Shown: positions 36,791 through 46,172, counted from the first letter of the stretch. The stretch is 64,000 nucleotides of DNA from DAOUJI01 sp965197415 (GCA_965197415.1 OZ240207.1:1116001-1180000), one strand, 5' to 3'. Notes: generated by a model from the sequence alone, not told the origin. A program made the numbers and translations.

Positions 36791-37786
36791 TTACGGGACT
36801 TCCACGTTATCCAGTATGCGCTGGACTATCTGTTCGGAAGTTACGTCCTGGGCTTCGGCCTCGAATGTGGTGATGATGCGGTGCCGCAGGACGTCGGGCG
36901 CCAGTTGCTTCACATCATCAGGGACTACATAGCCGCGTCCTTTTATGAAAGCGTACGCCCGTGTGGCGGAGATGAGGAAGATTCCCGCGCGGGGTGAGGC
37001 GCCAAATGAAATCAGGTTCGACAGATCACCGAGCCCCGCCGTGGCGGGATCCCTCGTGGCGATCACGAGATTCAGGACGTAGTCCTTTATCTTCTCGTCT
37101 ACATATACCTGATGCACGATTTCCCGGGCGTTCAGAATGTACTGCGAATCCACCACGGGACGCACGTCCGGCGGACTGCCGGACGTCATCCGGTCGATTA
37201 TCTCTCGCTCTTCCGACCGCTCCGGGTAGTCCACGACAACCTTGAGCATGAACCGGTCCACCTGAGCCTCCGGCAGTGGGTATGTGCCCTCTTGCTCGAT
37301 GGGGTTCTGGGTCGCCAGGACCAGGAACGGGGCCTCCAGCGGAAAGGTCTCGTCTCCGATGGTGATCTGCTCTTCCTGCATCGCCTCCAGAAGCGCGCTC
37401 TGGACCTTGGCCGGAGCTCTGTTGATTTCGTCGGCGAGAATCAGGTTTGAGAAGACGGGCCCCTTCTGTACGCTGAACTCCCCGGTGCGGGGATTGTAGA
37501 TTCGCGTGCCGATGAGGTCCGCGGGGAGCAGATCCGGCGTGAACTGGATGCGCGAGAACCCTGCTTGGATCGCCTGGCCGATAGTCTTGACCAGCAGCGT
37601 TTTTGCCAGTCCGGGCACGCCCTCCAGCAGTATGTGCCCATCGGCCAACAGGGCTACCAGAGCCCGTTCCACCAGCCGGTCCTGGCCGATGATGGCCTTG
37701 CGGATCTCGGCATCGAGAGATTGAACGAATCGCGCCTCCTTCTCGACCATCTCGTTTATCTGTCGGAAGCCTGCTAGAGTCGACAT
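36791..37786 (-). CDS. moxR: MoxR-family AAA+ ATPase
   Basis: The Walker A is in GVPGLAKTLLVKT, Walker B in LILADEINRAPAKVQ, sensor 1 in LVLATQNPIEQEGTYPL, and the arginine-rich SPRAG lid is GASPRAGIFLISATRAYA. Typical length (331 aa). First gene of an eight-gene minus-strand operon. ATG 37786 follows GGAGG. Role: ATP-driven chaperone acting with DUF58 and VWA partners on envelope or metal-bearing proteins. Confidence 0.95.
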   Translation of the reverse strand: MSTLAGFRQINEMVEKEARFVQSLDAEIRKAIIGQDRLVERALVALLADGHILLEGVPGLAKTLLVKTIGQAIQAGFSRIQFTPDLLPADLIGTRIYNPRTGEFSVQKGPVFSNLILADEINRAPAKVQSALLEAMQEEQITIGDETFPLEAPFLVLATQNPIEQEGTYPLPEAQVDRFMLKVVVDYPERSEEREIIDRMTSGSPPDVRPVVDSQYILNAREIVHQVYVDEKIKDYVLNLVIATRDPATAGLGDLSNLISFGASPRAGIFLISATRAYAFIKGRGYVVPDDVKQLAPDVLRHRIITTFEAEAQDVTSEQIVQRILDNVEVP

Positions 37787-38248
37787 ACAAATCCTCCGGC
37801 TCCTTTAGCGAGCAATGTGCAATGTTGTTGCCAGTTCCTTGCAACTGAGTTCTAACTATCCGTTTGCCCGGCAGGAAGCCGAGAAGCCGGCAGCCGGGGG
37901 GTTGCAGGCTTCTCAGATGTACGCGTTTTAACGGATAAGCTACGCCCGTCGCGCTGACGTTACTCTCTCCAAGGCAAAACTGTAAGGTTCGTTAGCACCT
38001 GTTGAGACAGATACAACTGTAACTGCCAAGTGAGTATATACGAAAATTGTTGCTGCAACTCAACGGAGCGTTCTGTGAAAGCCGAGCTTGAATCTGGAAA
38101 CTCACTATGGCAAAGTCCAAGAGCATTTAGGCAGGAGTTGGTTGATGATGGAACTGCAGACTGGCGAGAAACTGGATTCCAGACTTCATGGCTTCTTGCA
38201 TTCTCAAGTAAGTAGCTTGCAGCTATCGCATCCAGACGGGGCGCTAAG
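37787..38248. other. Intergenic leader upstream of moxR and left flank of IS3
   Basis: 462 bp without a gene I can support. It holds the moxR leader. At about 37880-37917 an 8-bp inverted repeat (gagaagcc / ggcttctc) encloses a GC-rich loop. No confident promoter was read. Confidence 0.4.
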
Positions 38249-38322
38249 TGACCTTACCCCCGAAAACAGTAGCAGTGGCAAAGAGAGTCCTCCGGGTAAA
38301 ATAGGACATGGAAGGAGGGCTC

Positions 38323-38589
38323 ATGGCACGGAAGAGGTACACCGAGGAGCAGATCATAGCGGTCCTGAACGAGGCGGAGGCAGGGGCCAAGACTGGGGAG
38401 TTGTGTCGCAGGCACGGCATGAGCGAAGGCGCCTTCTACAAGTGGAAGGCCAAGTACGCTGGGCTGACGCTGAACGAGTTGAAGAGGCTGAGGTCCCTTG
38501 AGGAAGAGAACCGGCGTCTTAAGCAGATTGTGGCCCAGCAGGCGTTGGACAACTGGTCTCTTAAGGAGTTGCTGGCAAAAAACTTCTGA
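38323..38589 (+). CDS. IS3-family transposase OrfA (HTH)
   Basis: Start ATG 38323 lies right after AAGGAGGG. The earlier in-frame ATG 38308 would place that site inside the gene. The HTH_8-type domain is TEEQIIAVLNEAEAGAKTGELCRRHGMSEGAFYKWKAKYAG, followed by a leucine-zipper-like helix (EENRRLKQIVAQQALD). The frame ends just after a slippery heptamer that leads into orfB. Confidence 0.95.
   Translation: MARKRYTEEQIIAVLNEAEAGAKTGELCRRHGMSEGAFYKWKAKYAGLTLNELKRLRSLEEENRRLKQIVAQQALDNWSLKELLAKNF
38577..38583 (+). promoter_or_regulatory. -1 programmed frameshift heptamer A_AAA_AAC
   Basis: In the orfA frame the codons read gcA AAA AAC, the standard slippery heptamer. orfB is in the -1 frame, and slippage gives a continuous LLKPKVKKLAAAYA junction. 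This is how IS3 elements make the OrfAB transposase. Confidence 0.85.
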
Positions 38590-38597
38590 AGCCCAAG

Positions 38598-39464
38598 GTG
38601 AAGAAGCTGGCAGCGGCATATGCCACAGAAAGCCTTGGGCTGAGTGAGAGAAGGGCCTGTCTGCTTACCGGTATCTCACCCTCGGTCTACCGGTACAAGC
38701 CGAAGCAGGGCGACGATGACGTCCTGCGCCGGAGAATGCGTGAGTTGGCAGGGGAGAGGAAGCGCTTCGGCAGTCCCAGGTTGCACATCATGCTGAAGAG
38801 GGAAGGCCTGGTGATCAATCACAAGCGTACAGAGCGCATCTACAGTGAAGAGGGCCTTGCGCTCAGGAAGAAGAGAAGGCGCAAGGGCGCGGCAAGGGCC
38901 AGGGAGACCGTTCCATCCCCGGTGCGCCCTAACCAGAGGCGGTCCATGGACTTTGTCTCGGATAACACTGTGATCGGTCGGCGCTTCCGGGCATTGGCCA
39001 TAGTGGATGACTACTCCCGGGAGTGCCCGGCCATCGAGGTAGATACTTCCTTGGGAGGCGCCAGAGTAGTGGGAGTCCTGGAGAGGCTGGCAGATACATG
39101 GGGGCTACCTGAAGTGATCACCGTAGACAACGGCCCGGAATTCGCAGGCAAGGCCATGGATGAGTGGGCTTATCGGAGGGGCATCAAGCTGAGCTTTATC
39201 CGTCCTGGCAAGCCGGTAGAGAACGCCTTCGCTGAAAGCTTCAACGGCCGACTGCGCGACGAATGCTTGAACATCAACTGGTTCATGAGCGTGAGGCACG
39301 CCAGGGAGATCATAGAGACCTGGCGGCAGGACTACAATGAGGTCAGGCCTCACAGCTCCCTGAAAGGCAAAACACCCAAAGAGTTTGCTGACTCAATGGC
39401 CGGACTCTCCTTAGGCAGTGATACTAACTTCGGGGTAAGGTCACCATCACAAAGAGGAAGTTAG
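38598..39464 (+). CDS. IS3-family transposase OrfB (DDE integrase core)
   Basis: Integrase core with MDFVSDNTVIGRRFRALAIVDDYSR (first Asp), VITVDNGPEFAGKAMDEWAYRRG (second Asp) and the Glu in GKPVENAFAESFNGRLRDECLN. The N-terminal half carries the HTH_21 (ERRACLLTGISPSVYRYKP; RFGSPRLHIMLKREGLVINHKR). It is probably made only as the OrfAB fusion by -1 frameshift. The reading frame runs 21 bp past the right inverted repeat before its stop. Confidence 0.95.
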   Translation: MKKLAAAYATESLGLSERRACLLTGISPSVYRYKPKQGDDDVLRRRMRELAGERKRFGSPRLHIMLKREGLVINHKRTERIYSEEGLALRKKRRRKGAARARETVPSPVRPNQRRSMDFVSDNTVIGRRFRALAIVDDYSRECPAIEVDTSLGGARVVGVLERLADTWGLPEVITVDNGPEFAGKAMDEWAYRRGIKLSFIRPGKPVENAFAESFNGRLRDECLNINWFMSVRHAREIIETWRQDYNEVRPHSSLKGKTPKEFADSMAGLSLGSDTNFGVRSPSQRGS

Positions 39465-39748
39465 GCATTCGTACCTTGCGGTCTTTATCGAGCCTTCCAA
39501 AGGAAGAACAATTAGTATGGATACAAGCGCACAAAGCAGAAGCGGTTTAAATGATCGGGTCGAATCCTCCTAGGTGAGCTTGTCGCCCTAGCGCACGTTT
39601 GCCAGGCGCTCCAGGGAAGACCAATGGTAGGGGAATCGTTGGAAGACTCGCACCAAATCTATGCTGGACTTCCCCTTGCTTACCAGGGAAAGTCTTGCAT
39701 CTTAAGGCGGGCTTGTTGAGCCGATAACCACTTATTGCGTTCTAATAT
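39465..39748. other. Intergenic between IS3 and amidohydrolase
   Basis: 284 bp with no gene, promoter or terminator I can support. Confidence 0.4.
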
Positions 39749-40948
39749 CTATCTGGCTACGCTCGCGGCTTGCTTCCGCCCGGCCGCTGCTGCGTCAGCC
39801 TTCCGGAAGTCTTCTTCTGTGAACTTATACAAGGATGCGCCGCCGAGCAAAATGTCTCTAGCAATCTCCCTGGGCACTGTCTTTACCAAGTTGGAAGAGA
39901 CGTTGGGGAAGTCGGAGTCAAAGTGGGGATAATCGGTTGATATGATCATGCGGTCGGCGCCAATGAATCTAGCTGTGGATTCCATTTCCGGCTCGCTGCC
40001 CTCTACCGACGCCCAGCAATTGCGTTGGAAATACTCTTTAGGAGTAAGTGTCAGATACGGAGCGTGGGTGTCGCGATAGTTGTCGTAGTCCCACCCAATC
40101 CGGGACAGGAGACCGGGCACCCAGGAGTTCTGCGCTTCCAGATAGGCTACCCTGAGGTTAGGGTGGAACTCGAAAACACCGCCGATCATCTGAGCGATCA
40201 TCGCCTGTTGCATCTCGATCCAGTGGCTGGCGACATGCCGATAGAACCTGTTCTCACCGTAGAGGGCGTTTATATGAGTGTTCCAGGCTCCCGTACCTTC
40301 GTGAAAGCCCCATGCCACGTCCAGGTCTTCATGGAGGCTGTATAAAGGGTCCCAGTAATTGGAATGCCAGTAGTGGCCGTTCACCAGGTTTGGCCGTACG
40401 AAAGACCCAACGGCGCCCAGCTCTTTCACGCACCTCTCCAACTCCTGGCACGCCAGATTTACGTCATGCACAGGCAGCAGCGCAGCAAATTTCAGTTGGT
40501 CGGGGCTATATTGGCAAAAGTCGTAGATCCAATTGTTGTAAGCCTGGGCAATGGCAAGGGATAGTTGCGGGTCCATATACTCACGCCCGGGTATGATCAG
40601 CCCCTGGGTGGGAAACAGGACCGCTATGTCAATCCCTTCCCGTTCCATCGCTACAAGCTGAGATTCCTCATCATAGTTTCGCTCTATCGCCAGCTTCAGA
40701 GGCCCTTCGGGATCAACACGAAAGTCCATCGCTTCGCCGAAGCGCCTAGCCTTCCGATACTTCTGGAGGTCAACGTCCATACTTGCTGGTTTCCCGTCTA
40801 TGATCCAACTAGCGCGGACCGGCTCCCCATCTATGCCGACCGCAGTTGTCACCCTGGACTTGAAAGCATCGTCCAGGTACCTATCGAAAAGGTCAGCCGG
40901 TTCTATCACGTGCATATCCACGTCTACGAATCTAAGACCGTCTCTCAC
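39749..40948 (-). CDS. Amidohydrolase_2-family protein (decarboxylase/hydrolase type)
   Basis: TIM-barrel metal enzyme of the amidohydrolase-2 group. It has FVDVDMHVIEPADLFDRY (metal-binding DxH at the first strand), GIDIAVLFPTQG, NWIYDFCQYSPDQLKFAALLPV, a central FHEGTG, YLEAQNSWVPGLLSRIGWDYDNY, and the C-terminal metal Asp in IISTDYPHFDSDFPN. Substrate unknown; relatives act on aromatic carboxylates or small amides. It lies downstream of the dipeptide ABC genes but has its own good promoter. Two further paralogues occur at 62530 and 63813. Confidence 0.88.
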   Translation of the reverse strand: MRDGLRFVDVDMHVIEPADLFDRYLDDAFKSRVTTAVGIDGEPVRASWIIDGKPASMDVDLQKYRKARRFGEAMDFRVDPEGPLKLAIERNYDEESQLVAMEREGIDIAVLFPTQGLIIPGREYMDPQLSLAIAQAYNNWIYDFCQYSPDQLKFAALLPVHDVNLACQELERCVKELGAVGSFVRPNLVNGHYWHSNYWDPLYSLHEDLDVAWGFHEGTGAWNTHINALYGENRFYRHVASHWIEMQQAMIAQMIGGVFEFHPNLRVAYLEAQNSWVPGLLSRIGWDYDNYRDTHAPYLTLTPKEYFQRNCWASVEGSEPEMESTARFIGADRMIISTDYPHFDSDFPNVSSNLVKTVPREIARDILLGGASLYKFTEEDFRKADAAAAGRKQAASVAR

Positions 40949-40984
40949 GTTTGTGCTCCCTTAACCTAGCCTTGAATCGAATCT

Positions 40985-41013
40985 ATTGTACTGTAGATAT
41001 AAATTAGCGCCAA
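40985..41013 (-). promoter_or_regulatory. Promoter for amidohydrolase gene
   Basis: On the minus strand TTGGCG (41013-41008), a 17-bp spacer and TACAAT (40990-40985), 37 bp before the start codon. Confidence 0.6.
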
Positions 41014-41053
41014 CCGAGTCTATCTACGCTGGCTTTGTTCCTGCTTTTGTGGG

Positions 41054-41986
41054 TTAGGCCCCGCGGAGCCGTGGGTCTAAAACGTCCCTGAGTGCATCGC
41101 CGAGCAGATTGAATCCGAACACTGCCAGACTTACAGCGATGCTGGGGAAAAGGACCAACCATGGTGATACTTCGATATATCTCTGCCCCGCGTAGGAAAG
41201 CGTCCCACCCCATGAGGGGACCTCTGGCGGTGTGCCGAGACCTAGAAAACTTAACCCGGCCTCGATAACCACGGCCCACCCAAGATTCGCAGTAGCAAAA
41301 ACCAGGTAGGGAGCCATGCAGTTGGGCAACATGTGGCGGAATATGAGCCGAAGATTAGTGGCTCCGGAAGCTCTGCCAGCCAGCATATAGTCTGTCTCTT
41401 TGATCGCCAGGGCTTGGGACCGAACCACACGTGCAGCGCCGGGCAGAAATATAGCGACCAGTGCGAGGACGACGTTCTGCAAAGAAGCGCCAGCCACTGC
41501 CACCACCGCCATAGCCAAGACGAGTCCCGGAAAGGCCATCAGTGCATCGACAATCCGCTGGAGAAACAGGTCGACCACACCCCCGAAGTAGGCGCTGATG
41601 ATCCCCAACAGAGCTCCCAGGGTCACCCCTATGCTAACGCTGATTAGGCTAACGTAAAGAGAGATCCGGGTGCCGTAGATAAGCCTGCTCAGGGTGTCCC
41701 TTCCCAGTTGGTCGGACCCCAACCACAGCCTTTCCCCGGTCTTTTCTACAACGTCCCCTGGGTCGGCGAATTTATTTCTTACATGAACAGACCTGGGATC
41801 GAATGGTGCGATCAGTGGCGCCGTGACAGCTACCAATATCATTATCAGCAGTATCAGGGCTCCTACGGCTCCTAGGGGCCTTCTTTTGGCAAAGGTGACA
41901 ACAGGCCTAGCAATCGCACGGCTCCATAGCAAGCCGAGACTCATAGTCGATGAACTGAAACTTTCTCCACCGGATCCTCTAAGCAT
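41054..41986 (-). CDS. Dipeptide/oligopeptide ABC transporter permease (DppC/OppC type)
   Basis: BPD_transp_1 permease with N-terminal OppC_N-like helix (LGAVGALILLIMILVAVTAPLIAPFDP), GSDQLGRDTLSRLIYGTRISLYVSLI, and the EAA loop SQALAIKETDYMLAGRASGATNLRLIFRHMLPN. Five to six membrane helices. The start overlaps the dppB-like stop by 8 bp. It imports peptides, nickel or similar ligands in partnership with the permease and binding protein; no ATPase genes lie beside it. Confidence 0.93.
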   Translation of the reverse strand: MLRGSGGESFSSSTMSLGLLWSRAIARPVVTFAKRRPLGAVGALILLIMILVAVTAPLIAPFDPRSVHVRNKFADPGDVVEKTGERLWLGSDQLGRDTLSRLIYGTRISLYVSLISVSIGVTLGALLGIISAYFGGVVDLFLQRIVDALMAFPGLVLAMAVVAVAGASLQNVVLALVAIFLPGAARVVRSQALAIKETDYMLAGRASGATNLRLIFRHMLPNCMAPYLVFATANLGWAVVIEAGLSFLGLGTPPEVPSWGGTLSYAGQRYIEVSPWLVLFPSIAVSLAVFGFNLLGDALRDVLDPRLRGA

Positions 41987-42938
41987 AGCGAATTCTGGGG
42001 TCTACCCAGGCGTATACAAGGTCAACGATGAGATTTACCGCCATGACTCCTGCTGTAAAGATCAGCACCATTGCCTGAATCATGGTGTAATCCCTGGCAA
42101 GGATGCTGTCCAACAAAAGGGTGCCCATTCCTGGCACCGCGAATATCCTCTCTATGATTACGGTCCCGCCGAGCAGGAGACCAAACGCCCATCCTGAAAC
42201 CGTTATGACAGGTAGAAAGGCATTTTTTAGGGCGTGTAAAAGGACCACAGACGACTCTCTGAGACCCTTGGACCGGGCCGTTCGGATGTAATCTTCTCGC
42301 ATCACTTCCAGCATGGCCGAACGGGTCACACGGGCTATGAAATTCATCTGGTAAAAAGCGAGCGTCAGGGCAGGAAAGATTATCTGTTGTAGATTTTTCC
42401 AGGGATCGTCCCAAATATGGGCGTATCCGATAGGAGGAAACCAGTTGAAGACGTTCACTAAAATGTATACCACCGCGATACCAGATACAAAGATGGGTAT
42501 ACTTATCCCCGTGAACGTAAAAACCCGGGCGCCATAGTCGAAGATACTGTCCGGTTTTAGGGCTGAAATGACCCCTAAAGGAACGGCCAGAAGGAAGCTG
42601 ATGACAGATGCCATGACGGCAAGTTCAAGAGTCAGGGGGATTCTGAATTTGAGGTCGTCGGCCACCGGCACATTTCGGAAGAGGGACTTGCCTAAATCTC
42701 CACGTAGCAGTCCCCATGCCCAATCGCCGTACTGGACAACGATGTTTCGGTCGGTGCCGAGCTTTCGCTGTAGGTTTTCAAGGTCTTGCTGGGTATAGGT
42801 CCCCTCACCGGATAATCCCCCAAGGATAATGAGCGCTGGATCACCCGGGACAATGCGCATGAGAAGGAAAATAAACAGCGATGCCAGGAACACCGTTGGA
42901 ATAAACAAAAGGAGCCGTTTAACGATATACCGGCGCAT
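41979..42938 (-). CDS. Dipeptide/oligopeptide ABC transporter permease (DppB/OppB type)
   Basis: It begins YIVKRLLLFIPTVFLASLFIFLLMRIVPGDPA, the usual DppB N-terminus. The EAA loop is TRSAMLEVMREDYIRTARSKGLRESSVVLLHALKN. It ends VDLVYAWVDPRIRYA, typical of the family. First permease of the pair, 86 bp after the binding-protein gene. Confidence 0.94.
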   Translation of the reverse strand: MRRYIVKRLLLFIPTVFLASLFIFLLMRIVPGDPALIILGGLSGEGTYTQQDLENLQRKLGTDRNIVVQYGDWAWGLLRGDLGKSLFRNVPVADDLKFRIPLTLELAVMASVISFLLAVPLGVISALKPDSIFDYGARVFTFTGISIPIFVSGIAVVYILVNVFNWFPPIGYAHIWDDPWKNLQQIIFPALTLAFYQMNFIARVTRSAMLEVMREDYIRTARSKGLRESSVVLLHALKNAFLPVITVSGWAFGLLLGGTVIIERIFAVPGMGTLLLDSILARDYTMIQAMVLIFTAGVMAVNLIVDLVYAWVDPRIRYA

Positions 42939-43024
42939 CGCTTTAGGGGAACCTTGCCCTGCGCCCGGACACTACCGGGCGCAGGCTGACTCGAATCTGA
43001 AACCTAATGGTTTGCTGTTTTCGA

Positions 43025-44884
43025 TTAAGGCTCAAGCCAGAGGTGCTCTTGCTTGAGAACCGTTTGGATAGACTCGGGTGGCACGAAGCTCCCAGCCGCT
43101 GTCTTGATCCTATTGCTGATAAAGTAGCGGTTATTTACCCAGAAGGCCTCGATGAGGGGGCTCCTTTCCAGGAGCATTGTCTCCATCTCGCGGAGTATCA
43201 GTCTACGTCTCTCCCGGTCTGGCTCTCTGGCCTGCTGTTCGAACAGGTTCAGGAAATTATCATCTCGCCAATCGCTGTAGTTTCTGGCTGTTGGCCCGTA
43301 TATTGCCCTGACGTAGTCGTTGGGATCAGAGATATTGTACGCGTAGCCAAAGACACCAAGGTCGAAGTCTGCATTCTGAAGGGCTCCGAAACCTGTGGAG
43401 AAGTCAACGGTATTGAGCTCGATATCAACCCCCAGGTTCCTGCGCATCTGTTCCTGGAAAAGCTGGGCTACGTCTGGGAACCAGATGATGTTGGTAACTG
43501 TTAGGGTTATCGTACCCAATTCCGAGGGTGGGTCGTAGCCTGCCTGCGCCAGCAGCGCTTTAGCGTCGGCTATGTCCTGGTCCTTAGTCCGGCTGCTCCC
43601 CGTAATCCCTCCATAGCCGGGGAGCCTCCGGAGTTCGGGTACGGAACTTCCGTACCACGAACCAACTGGGAATGGAGCGCCATAATTGTGCGTTCCACCT
43701 GCGTCGAAAGCGTCCAGTATTTCTTGCTGGTCAACAGCAAGTCGGAGGCCAGCCAAGACCCTCCAGTCATTCCAGGGTTCTCTTGTCCAGTTCGAGATTA
43801 TATGAGTGCCACTGTTTAGCGGCGTCGAGTAGAGGGTGTACTCACCTTCCAGTTTGCGGGCCAGTTCGAAAACGCCTTCGGTGTCGATAGTTATGCCAGC
43901 TGTCGACCCCAGGAGTTGGTCGGTCTCGAATGCAGCTGCTGCGGTGCCAGGATCTGAGAAGACGAATACAGTCATTTCGTCGAAGTAAGGGAGGCCAGCT
44001 TTGAAGTAGTTGGGATTCCTGGTGTGCCTCGAGAAGCTTCCCTGGGCGATCTCTTCCGGAAGATATGGACCGCTGCCGACGATGTTGTCCCAGACATTTA
44101 TGTCGGTTCCGGCGTCAAACAAGTGCTTAGGAACTACTTTCATAAAGTCGACTGCCAAGAAGGGAAGGAAGGAAGCATCTGGGAAATTCAAGTTGACCCG
44201 TACTTTGCTGGAGTCTATTGCCTCAGCGTTCTTGGTGGAAGTCCTCAACAGGCCAGCTCTCGGCCTGGGCTCTCCCTCCTCAATCATCCTGTTAATGCTA
44301 AAAGCAACGTCTTCCGCTGTGAGGTCCTCTCCATCGGACCACTTTATGCCGTCTCGTATAGTGAAGACATAGGATGTAAAGTCGTCGTTGGCCTCCCACC
44401 CACTGGCCAGGTCTCCTATAATCTCGTCCGGTTTAACCGGATTAAACTCGACTACCTGGTTATAGAGGGGACTTATGGCGCCTATTTCGGGGAGTGTGGC
44501 TGCAAGATGAGGGTCCCACCTGGCCGGGAATCCAGAGTTTATTATTGGGTAAGACCCTCCGCTAATGCCAGGGAGTGGCGGGGGGTCTGTAGGCGTTGGC
44601 TGAGCAATCACCGTGACCTGTACTTCTTGGGTAACCACAACCTCTTTGGTTACCTGAACAGGGACCTCTCTGGTTACTTGCACCTCTTGGGTTACCGGAA
44701 CCTCTCGGGTGACAGGGACCTCTTGGGTTACCGGGACCTCTTGGGTGACAGGGACTTCGACCGTTTCTCTGATGACCTGGGGCGCAGGGGCATCGCCGTC
44801 TCCACACGCAACTGCCGCTATCAGCGCTATTGCGATGGGGATGAGGACTAGCCGTTTTAGGTTCAGTAGCCGTTGATGCCTCAT
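43025..44884 (-). CDS. ABC transporter substrate-binding lipoprotein (SBP_bac_5)
   Basis: The lipobox is ALIAAVACGDG. A repeated linker of VPVTQE/VPVTRE units (about residues 40-90) is seen in Chloroflexota binding proteins. The SBP_bac_5 domain includes IISPLYNQVVEF, YVFTIRDGIKWSDGEDLTAEDVAFSINRM, VGSGPYLPEE and LRLAVDQQEILDAF. It binds peptide-like ligands outside the membrane for the two permeases. Its own promoter lies upstream. Confidence 0.93.
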   Translation of the reverse strand: MRHQRLLNLKRLVLIPIAIALIAAVACGDGDAPAPQVIRETVEVPVTQEVPVTQEVPVTREVPVTQEVQVTREVPVQVTKEVVVTQEVQVTVIAQPTPTDPPPLPGISGGSYPIINSGFPARWDPHLAATLPEIGAISPLYNQVVEFNPVKPDEIIGDLASGWEANDDFTSYVFTIRDGIKWSDGEDLTAEDVAFSINRMIEEGEPRPRAGLLRTSTKNAEAIDSSKVRVNLNFPDASFLPFLAVDFMKVVPKHLFDAGTDINVWDNIVGSGPYLPEEIAQGSFSRHTRNPNYFKAGLPYFDEMTVFVFSDPGTAAAAFETDQLLGSTAGITIDTEGVFELARKLEGEYTLYSTPLNSGTHIISNWTREPWNDWRVLAGLRLAVDQQEILDAFDAGGTHNYGAPFPVGSWYGSSVPELRRLPGYGGITGSSRTKDQDIADAKALLAQAGYDPPSELGTITLTVTNIIWFPDVAQLFQEQMRRNLGVDIELNTVDFSTGFGALQNADFDLGVFGYAYNISDPNDYVRAIYGPTARNYSDWRDDNFLNLFEQQAREPDRERRRLILREMETMLLERSPLIEAFWVNNRYFISNRIKTAAGSFVPPESIQTVLKQEHLWLEP

Positions 44885-44987
44885 AGTTGGACCCCCATTT
44901 AATCGGGTTCTCGAAATCTAAACCGTGGCTGACCCTTATGGCCTGTGCCCAAGTGTTGGCACCACCTGCTATGTTAGTCCGGCAGGC

Positions 44988-45017
44988 AGTGTAGCAGAAT
45001 CACAAGAGTGGTGGCAA
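44988..45017 (-). promoter_or_regulatory. Promoter for the ABC transporter operon
   Basis: On the minus strand TTGCCA (45017-45012), an 18-bp spacer and an extended TGC-TACACT -10 (44993-44988), 104 bp before the binding-protein start. Confidence 0.5.
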
Positions 45018-45131
45018 CTTGTTGCACAGGTTCATGACACGTGACATGGCCGCATGGTTATACCGCCTCTTCGCTGACCTGAATGCAGTTGCTCCGACCA
45101 TCGTCGGATGCCCGGTCTCAACATCTTTTTG

Positions 45132-45160
45132 TTGACACTGCATATAGGCTAGACTACGAT
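45132..45160 (+). promoter_or_regulatory. Promoter for DUF1177-aroM genes
   Basis: TTGACA at 45132-45137, a 17-bp spacer and TACGAT at 45155-45160, 47 bp before ATG 45207. Confidence 0.7.
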
Positions 45161-45206
45161 TGAAAATCCCTAATCAACGGTAGATGGGAGTCCTGAAGGC
45201 TGTTAT

Positions 45207-46157
45207 ATGTCTTTCAAACAGGTCCTAGAGGTTATCGAAATTCTGGACAGCGCAAAGGTGAACGGGAGTGTGGTCACTGAGGCCCTCACAACCCGTGGGT
45301 GGAAGGGATGGGAGGTGGAAACCATCAAAGGCGATGGGGGTTCCACAGACTTCATCACCATTTCCATCCCAGGCATCGACGGAAAACGTGGTGGGGGCGC
45401 CGCACCGACTATCGGTGTCGTCGGGAGACTGGGGTCTCTTGGCGCCAGGCCCGAGATTGTGGGCATGATCTCCGACGCCGACGGCGCCATAGTGGCCCTT
45501 TCCAGCGCGCTAAAGATCATGGATATGCGCACCCAGGGAGATATGCTGACAGGTGACGTTGTCGTCACGACCCACATAAGCCCCCGCTCCTCCGCCCCGG
45601 AGGCAGCACGCTGGGGAGCCCCGGTGCGAATGGCGTCGGCGCCCGTAGACGGCAATGAGCTGTTAAAGCGGGAAGTCCTGCCGGAGATGGACGCCGTCCT
45701 GTCCGTCGACGCAACAAAGGCCAACAGGATTATCAACCACCGTGGGTTCGCCGTCTCTCCGACCGTTAAGGAGGGGTATATCCTGCGTCCCAGCGACGAT
45801 CTTTTGGATATAATGCAATCGGTGACTGGAAAGATGCCCGCAGTCTTTCCCTTGTCCACTCAGGATATCACTCCCAATCAGCAACTGCGCCACATCAACA
45901 GCATAATGACTCCTTCTGCCATGACGAGCTCCCCAGTAGTGGGTGTAGCGATAACGGCGGAAGCAACCGTGGCCGGAGTGGCCACCGGCGCCAACCAGCC
46001 AATGGACCTGGAGATGGCCGTTCGCTTCTGTGTCGAAGTGGCCAAGGCATTTGGTAGACGCGAATGCAGCTTCCACGACCAGGATGAGTTCGAAAAACTT
46101 TCCACCCTCTACGGTTCCATGCACCGATTCCAGACCGACGGGAACGGCGGCGAGTAG
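45207..46157 (+). CDS. DUF1177 family protein, 316 aa
   Basis: Matches the DUF1177 family along its length: VLEVIEILDSAKVNGSVV, a GVVGRLGSLGARPEIVGMISDADGAI core, TGDVVVTTHISPRSSAPEA, and QPMDLEMAVRFCVEVAKAFGRRECSFHD at the C-terminus. The family resembles a peptidase-like or binding fold; its reaction is not established. It is often found next to aroM and peptide permease genes, which is the case here: aroM follows after 15 bp and the transporter is divergent. Confidence 0.9.
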   Translation: MSFKQVLEVIEILDSAKVNGSVVTEALTTRGWKGWEVETIKGDGGSTDFITISIPGIDGKRGGGAAPTIGVVGRLGSLGARPEIVGMISDADGAIVALSSALKIMDMRTQGDMLTGDVVVTTHISPRSSAPEAARWGAPVRMASAPVDGNELLKREVLPEMDAVLSVDATKANRIINHRGFAVSPTVKEGYILRPSDDLLDIMQSVTGKMPAVFPLSTQDITPNQQLRHINSIMTPSAMTSSPVVGVAITAEATVAGVATGANQPMDLEMAVRFCVEVAKAFGRRECSFHDQDEFEKLSTLYGSMHRFQTDGNGGE

Positions 46158-46172
46158 AAAAGGGAGTCAGCC

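Larger units (their letters stand above)
38249..39443 (+). mobile_element. IS3-family insertion sequence (IS407/IS51-like)
   Basis: Ends TGACCTTACCCCCGAA at 38249-38264 and the complement of TGACCTTACCCCGAAG ending at 39443 form good terminal inverted repeats with the TG...CA termini of IS3 elements. The pair of overlapping genes orfA and orfB fills it. I see no 3-5 bp target duplication (aag versus cca flanks). The element is about 1.2 kb. Confidence 0.85.
44885..45206. other. Divergent intergenic region with promoters both ways
   Basis: 322 bp between the minus-strand binding-protein gene and plus-strand DUF1177. Both promoters are listed separately. Nothing else is seen. Confidence 0.6.

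Noticed and set aside
38030..38215. Small ORF upstream of IS3
   Set aside because: No features, poor start, and it lies in a leader region.
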